Under the pieces are notes generated by a model. It searched no databases. It was not told where the DNA came from and saw nothing but the letters and a program-made list of their open reading frames with translations. From the NCBI GenBank assembly GCA_014874455.1, contig JADBJL010000082.1:1-50198 (forward strand): 50,198 bases of DNA, in the 5' to 3' direction. Below are positions 46,117 to 50,198 of this stretch, in pieces. The DNA comes from Thermomicrobiaceae bacterium. Its GTDB lineage: Bacteria > Chloroflexota > Chloroflexia > Thermomicrobiales > Thermomicrobiaceae. Each line of letters opens with the position of its first letter. The stretch's first letter is position 1. A program made the translations under genes and the position numbers.

Positions 46117-47259
46117 GTGCAGCTTACCTGCCAGCAGGCGGAACTCCAGCGCGCTCTGGCGCACGTCTCGCGAGCAGTCGCGCGCAAATCCACATTGCCG
46201 GTGCTCAGCAACGTGCTGCTTTCGGCCGCCGAAGGGCAATTGCGCTTGGCTGCGACGAACCTGGAGATCGCGATCGCGGCGTCGCTCCCAGCGCGAGTCG
46301 TCACCCCCGGTCGGCTCACCGTCCGCGCCGATCTGCTCACCGAGTTCGTCAGCAGCCTTCCCAGCGACGAGGTGACCCTCCGGATGGAGCCTGGCTCCTT
46401 GACCCTGGCTGTAAGCTGCGGCTACTCCAAGGCGAATATCAAGGGTATCCCTGCCGAGGACTTCCCGACGTTGCCGGAGATCGGCGATCAGGTACCGACT
46501 GCCCGTATCGACGGCAGTCTGCTTCGCGAGATGATCGGCCAGGTGGTCTTCGCCGCTGCGACTGACGACAGCCGGCCCGTGCTCGCCGGTGTGCTCGTCG
46601 AGTTCCAGGGATCGACCCTGACGATGGCAGCGGCTGACGGCTTCCGGCTCTCGGTACGCTCGGCCGAACTCGACGAGCTGGTGGCCGCAGACCTGGCCAT
46701 CATCGTGCCAGCCCGAGCCCTGCACGAGCTGGCCCGCAGCATGGCCGACGCTGAGGGAGCGATCGACCTGCTGGTCACACCCAACCGTAGCCAGCTCCTA
46801 GCTCGCTCCGGCACGGTCGAATTCTTGAGCCGGCTGATCGACGGTCACTTCCCCGAGTTTCGCCAGATCATCCCCAAGACCTACACCACCAGGGTGGTTG
46901 TTCCCCGCGAGGCTTTTCTGGCCGCTGCCCGGCGCGCCAAGATCTTCGCGCAGTCGAACAACGAGGTGGTGCGCCTCCAACTCCTACCGGGTGACAGCGA
47001 GCTGGATCCCGGCGCGGTCATCGTCTCTGCGCAAGCCGCCGAGGCGGGTGACAACGAGGATCTCCTCTCCGCGCGTGTCGACGGCCCGAAGGCACAGATC
47101 GCGTTCAACGGGCGCTATCTCACCGACGTGCTTTCGGTCATGAAGTCAGCCGAGGTGGCGCTGGAAATGACCAGCCCCAATGCCGCTGGCGTCTTTCGTC
47201 CTGTCGGCGACACCTCGTTCACGCACGTCATCATGCCGATGGTTATCGGGAATATCTAG
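46117..47259 (+). CDS. dnaN: DNA polymerase III beta subunit (sliding clamp)
   Basis: A 380-residue clamp with the three repeated domains. Typical segments: LQRALAHVSRAVARKSTLPVLSNVLL, NLEIAIAASLPARV, GYSKANIKGIPAEDFPTLPE, VLAGVLVEFQGSTLTMAAADGFRLS, LSRLIDGHFPEFRQIIPK and a C-terminal THVIMPMVI. It rings DNA and holds polymerase and repair enzymes. The start is set at GTG 46117 with AGGGAG upstream; an in-frame ATG at 46075 would lie on the -10 box. dnaA does not precede it; a DUF362 gene does. recF follows after 200 bp with no clear element. Confidence 0.96.
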   Translation: MQLTCQQAELQRALAHVSRAVARKSTLPVLSNVLLSAAEGQLRLAATNLEIAIAASLPARVVTPGRLTVRADLLTEFVSSLPSDEVTLRMEPGSLTLAVSCGYSKANIKGIPAEDFPTLPEIGDQVPTARIDGSLLREMIGQVVFAAATDDSRPVLAGVLVEFQGSTLTMAAADGFRLSVRSAELDELVAADLAIIVPARALHELARSMADAEGAIDLLVTPNRSQLLARSGTVEFLSRLIDGHFPEFRQIIPKTYTTRVVVPREAFLAAARRAKIFAQSNNEVVRLQLLPGDSELDPGAVIVSAQAAEAGDNEDLLSARVDGPKAQIAFNGRYLTDVLSVMKSAEVALEMTSPNAAGVFRPVGDTSFTHVIMPMVIGNI

Positions 47260-47459
47260 CGTGCCGCCGGGGCCGGCGCCAGCAACACCTAGTAGGCTGC
47301 TCTCCTCCATCGTGGCGCCTGCTTGCCCGTTCTCGGCGCGAGGTGCCGCCCATCGCCTCCGTTGCCGAGCGGGCGAAGTTCAGCACGGCGCAGTCCGGCG
47401 CGATACCATTGTTCACCAGACATACCGCGCTCTCGTAGCTTCGGGAGAGCGACCGCTCG

Positions 47460-48668
47460 ATGTATCTCAGCAGGATCGAGCTCGAAGAGTTCCGCTGCTT
47501 CCATCACCTCGACCTCCCGCTGCCGCCGCAGGGCCTGCGGCTCGTCGGCTGCAACGGCTCGGGGAAGACCGCGCTCGTCGAGGCGGTCTACCTGCTCGCT
47601 ACCACGCGCTCGTTCCGCGCGGCGACGGAGCGGCAACTGATCAACCGTGAGAGCGGCCGTGACTATGGACTGCCACCCTACGCACGGCTGGTCGGCGAGA
47701 TCGTCTCGGATCACCTCGCGACCACGGTCGAGATGACGGTGAGCGTCGAGTCCGAACGGAATACCGCCCGCAAGCGGATCCGGCAGGACGGCCTACCCCG
47801 CCGGGCGATCGATGTCATCGGTACGCTGAGCGTGGTGCTCTTTTCGCCGGAAGACCTCGAGCTGGTGCTGGGCGCCCCGAGTGTCCGCCGCCGCTATCTC
47901 GACATCTCGCTCTCGCAGGTCGACCAGGCGTATCTGCGCTCGCTGAGCCAGTATGCGCGCCTGCTGGAACAGCGCAACAGCCTCCTGCGACAATTCGCCG
48001 CCGAGCCGGTACCCGACCGGCGCGCGGTCGAGGAGCAACTCGCCTACTGGGACGAGCAGCTCGTCATTCACGGCTCGTTCGTGCTGGTCGTCCGGCTCCG
48101 GTATGTGCGTGAGCTGGCGGAGGCGCTACGGGCGCGCTTCCGGGAGCTGGCGGTCAGCGACATGCCGCTGTCGCTGGAGTACCAGAGCACGGTTCCGCTG
48201 CCCGAGCCGCTGCGAGAGCGGGTGCTGCTCGACAGCCTCGCCGATGCCCAAGCCCGGGTAGCCCAACGCTTCCAAGCTGCGCTGCACAACCTGCGCGGCG
48301 ACGAGCTGCGGCGGGGTATGACGTTGATCGGCCCGCACCGGGACGACCTTGCCTATACTCTGGCAGGCGAGGAACTGGCCGCGTTCGGCTCGCGCGGCAT
48401 CCAGCGCTTAGCCGTCGTCGCCACCAAGCTGGCCGAAATCGACGCGTTTCAGCGAGCCACCGGCGAAGTGCCGGTGCTCCTGCTCGACGACGTGCTCTCC
48501 GAACTCGACCAGGAACATCAGGAGCGTCTTCTCCAGGCCCTGAGCGGCGTTGCCGCGCAGCGACTCATCACGGCCACCGAGCGCCGCCTGCTGGAGCACG
48601 CGGCGCTCGCCGACTTGCCGATCTCGGAAATCCGAGATGGCCAGGTCTGCCTGCTCGTGGAGCCGTGA
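47460..48668 (+). CDS. recF: DNA replication and repair protein RecF
   Basis: A 402-residue SMC-like ATPase. It begins MYLSRIELEEFRCF, typical for RecF. Walker A is GCNGSGKT (30-37), a signature-like FGSRGIQRLAVVATKLAE follows late in the protein, and Walker B is VLLLDDVLSELD. It loads RecA at gaps with RecO and RecR. GGGAGAG is about nine bases before the ATG. The order dnaN-recF is conserved in many bacteria; gyrB does not follow here. Confidence 0.95.
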   Translation: MYLSRIELEEFRCFHHLDLPLPPQGLRLVGCNGSGKTALVEAVYLLATTRSFRAATERQLINRESGRDYGLPPYARLVGEIVSDHLATTVEMTVSVESERNTARKRIRQDGLPRRAIDVIGTLSVVLFSPEDLELVLGAPSVRRRYLDISLSQVDQAYLRSLSQYARLLEQRNSLLRQFAAEPVPDRRAVEEQLAYWDEQLVIHGSFVLVVRLRYVRELAEALRARFRELAVSDMPLSLEYQSTVPLPEPLRERVLLDSLADAQARVAQRFQAALHNLRGDELRRGMTLIGPHRDDLAYTLAGEELAAFGSRGIQRLAVVATKLAEIDAFQRATGEVPVLLLDDVLSELDQEHQERLLQALSGVAAQRLITATERRLLEHAALADLPISEIRDGQVCLLVEP

Positions 48669-48777
48669 CGGAGGCCGACTGGTCCGTTGGAATACCCTGC
48701 GCGATACGCGCTCTTGACGCGCTCCGTCGAGCGTGATACCCAGCAGCCCGTTGGGCTGAACCGGGGAGGAGAGCCTT

Positions 48778-49971
48778 ATGCCCAGTTCGAGCGGTTTTGA
48801 CCTCGCGGCAGCACGCCGCGCGCTGCCTATCCTCGATGAGGTCACCTATCTCAACACCGGCACTGTGGGGATCATGGCCGAGCCGGTGCTGGCTGCGCAC
48901 CTGGCGGCGGTGGCGCAGTACGAGCGTGGCGGCCACGTTGCCGAGGAGGCGGCAAGGCAAGGGTACGAGCGGGCGCGCGCTGCGCTGGCGCGGCTCATCG
49001 GCGTTGAACCGGACGAGGTGGCGCTCACCCGCAATGCCACCGATGGCGTCGCGCTGGTCGCCGCAAGCCTGAAACTCGGGCCGGACGGCCTCGTGCTCAC
49101 CACCGACCAGGAGCACCCAGCGGTACTCTTCCCGTGGGCGCTCGCGCAGCGCCGCGGTCGCGGCCAACTATCGTTCTTCTCCGTCTCGTTCGATCCGGAC
49201 GAGACTTACCGCCGGTTCGTCCGAGCTGTCCGCCCGGCGACCAGGCTGGTGGTGATCAGCCACGTGTCGTGCGAGACCGGAGCGCGCTTGCCGGTCGAAG
49301 CCATCTGCTCCTACTGCCGTGAGCGAGGCATCCTGACGCTGGTCGACTGCGCGCAGTCGGTGGGGCAGTTCGGGGTCGACCTCAGGCAGATGGGCTGCGA
49401 CTTCGCGACGGGGAACGGGCACAAGTGGCTGTGCGGGCCGAAGGGCACCGGTTTCCTCTATGTGCGCGCCGACCGCCTGCCCTTGCTCGAACCACCGCTG
49501 GTCGGCGCGGGGGCGACCGCACCGCCGTTCGACCGGCGGCTACTCGGCGAGGATCCGGCGGCCGCCCCCTGGGATTTCGTCGCCAGCGCCCGGCGATTCG
49601 AGTACGGCACCCGTAATCTCCACGACTATGCGGCGCTGAGCGCGGCCATCGAGTACCTCGAGGGCTTCGGCTGAGAGGCGCTGGAGCAGCACGCGGCGGC
49701 GACCAGCAGCCTCTTCAAGACCGCGCTGGCGGCCGAGCCGGGCGTGACGCTGTACTCCCCCGAGCGGTGGGAAGAGAGTTCTGGCCTGGTCACCTTCGGC
49801 GTCGCGGGGTGGAGTGGCGAGGAACTGAGCCGGAGACTTTGGAACGACTACGGCATTATCCAGCGGCGTGTCCAGGTGCCTGATGCCGTGCGGGTCTCCT
49901 GTGCCTACTTCACGGCGCTCGACGACCTGGAGCGCCTGCTGGCGGCTCTGCGCTCTCTCCGGCGCTCCTGA
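48778..49971 (+). pseudogene. Class V aminotransferase (cysteine desulfurase/isopenicillin-N-epimerase-like) with an in-frame TGA at codon 299
   Basis: Codons 1-298 give the PLP domain: TYLNTGTVGIMAEPVL, ALTRNATDGVALV, TTDQEHPAVLFPW, Asp190 in TLVDCAQSVGQFGVD and the PLP lysine K216 in TGNGHKWLCGPKGTG, and they end in EYLEGFG. TGA follows at 49672-49674, and the same frame continues for 98 more sense codons (EALEQHAAATSSLFKTAL, SGLVTFGVAGW, VRVSCAYFTALDDLERLL) to a TGA at 49969. The continuation is the normal C-terminal domain. Relatives usually have Trp after the EFLE-x-x-G segment, so TGG to TGA is the simplest change. GGGGAGGAG precedes the start. It is either a recent nonsense mutation, a sequence error, or a read-through case. 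Confidence 0.8.
49675..49713 (+). other. Hairpin immediately after the in-frame TGA
   Basis: GAGGCGCTGG (49675-49684) pairs with CCAGC-A-GCCTC (49703-49713): 10 bp with one bulged A and an 18-base loop. The 39-nt length and contact with the UGA resemble the geometry of bacterial SECIS elements or recoding hairpins. GC-rich coding sequence makes such hairpins common by chance. Confidence 0.3.
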
Positions 49972-50008
49972 GCGTTCTCCGGCATGGGCTATGCGCCACA
50001 CGTGGCGG

Positions 50009-50197
50009 CTAGAGCCGCGGGCCCGCTTCGGCGACCTCCCGCTCGACCAGCCCAGCGAAGCGAGCGAAGTTCTCGCGAAACATCGCTGCCAGGCGACGCG
50101 CCTGCGTGTCGTAGGCATCCGGGTCGTGCCAGGTCAAGCGGGGCTGGAGGACACGCTCCGGCTCGCCGGGACAACGTTGCGGCACGAGCACCCCGAA
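50009..50197 (-). CDS. pckA: Phosphoenolpyruvate carboxykinase (ATP), C-terminal end (5' part outside window)
   Basis: The last 62 residues read FGVLVPQRCPGEPERVL, QPRLTWHDPDAYDTQARRLA and MFRENFARFAGL. This matches the C-terminal end of ATP-type PEP carboxykinases (P-x-x-CPG-P-x-x-L-x-P-x-x-TW... then Y-x-x-A-x-x-LA-x-MF-x-x-NF). That enzyme converts oxaloacetate to PEP with ATP in gluconeogenesis. The gene runs toward the class V aminotransferase gene and continues past the window edge. Catalytic regions are not visible. Confidence 0.75.
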   Translation of the reverse strand, partial: FGVLVPQRCPGEPERVLQPRLTWHDPDAYDTQARRLAAMFRENFARFAGLVEREVAEAGPRL

Positions 50198-50198
50198 G

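Noticed and set aside
46068-46120. Replication origin next to dnaN.
   Set aside because: dnaA is missing and no cluster of TTATCCACA-type DnaA boxes is visible on either side of dnaN.
49675-49713. A genuine SECIS element for selenocysteine.
   Set aside because: The TGA is at a normal Trp site, no conserved GU loop or bulged U is evident, and the SelA-like protein of this window is not a true selenocysteine synthase. Kept only as a low-probability alternative.

Overview
This is a GC-rich stretch of bacterial chromosome with tightly packed genes, many GTG starts, strong purine-rich ribosome binding sites and frequent 4-nt start/stop overlaps. The gene content fits a thermophilic Chloroflexota of the Thermomicrobia type: mreB/rodA, pdxST, a DegS-like sensor, hspR-clpB, ftsY-ffh, DUF2905 and DUF4349 proteins, and a dnaN-recF pair without dnaA. 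This placement is an inference from gene content and codon style; no rRNA or tRNA gene is present to anchor it. I see no insertion sequence, prophage or CRISPR array.

Layout from left to right. 1-5 kb: the 3' end of a DEAD-box RNA helicase, yebC, a small Cys-rich protein, threonine aldolase, an M50-like membrane protease and a zinc-ribbon coiled-coil protein. 5.6-9.2 kb: a cell-shape block of mreB, an HD-domain protein and rodA, with a small HTH protein behind it. 9.3-14.6 kb: vitamin B6 synthesis (pdxT, pdxS) behind a MocR/PdxR-type regulator, a PucR-type regulator, and a PRC-barrel-like protein. 14.7-20.4 kb: a carbohydrate ABC importer (lipoprotein, two permeases, MalK/UgpC-type ATPase) followed by a short-chain dehydrogenase. 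20.4-26.6 kb: a SelA-like PLP enzyme, a GAF-like protein whose tail runs into a fragment of a nitrate transporter, a DUF2085 membrane protein, coaBC, a small membrane protein, and an amidohydrolase/MIP18 pair.

26.9-32.4 kb: a DegS-like protein that has lost the histidine-kinase catalytic residues lies tail-to-tail with a complete NarL/NarX-type response regulator and kinase, which follow ftsY-ffh on the minus strand. 32.8-38.8 kb: dipeptidase, methyltransferase, HAD phosphatase, M20 hydrolase, RraA-like protein and a DUF4349 lipoprotein. 38.9-44.5 kb: two small membrane proteins, clpB with its hspR regulator, and a D,D-carboxypeptidase with an unusual membrane-plus-TPR-like extension. 44.7-50.2 kb: DUF362, dnaN, recF, a class V aminotransferase interrupted by an in-frame TGA, and the 3' end of an ATP-type PEP carboxykinase.

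The points most worth following are the catalytically degenerate DegS-like protein beside an intact two-component pair, the in-frame TGA with an adjacent hairpin in the class V aminotransferase, the narK remnant, the repeated TTGGATG motif around the pdx/MocR locus, an inverted repeat at the hspR promoter that is not the classical HAIR element, the Cys-to-Ser change in CoaC, and a recurring extended -10 promoter form (TGCTAYAAT) found on both strands.
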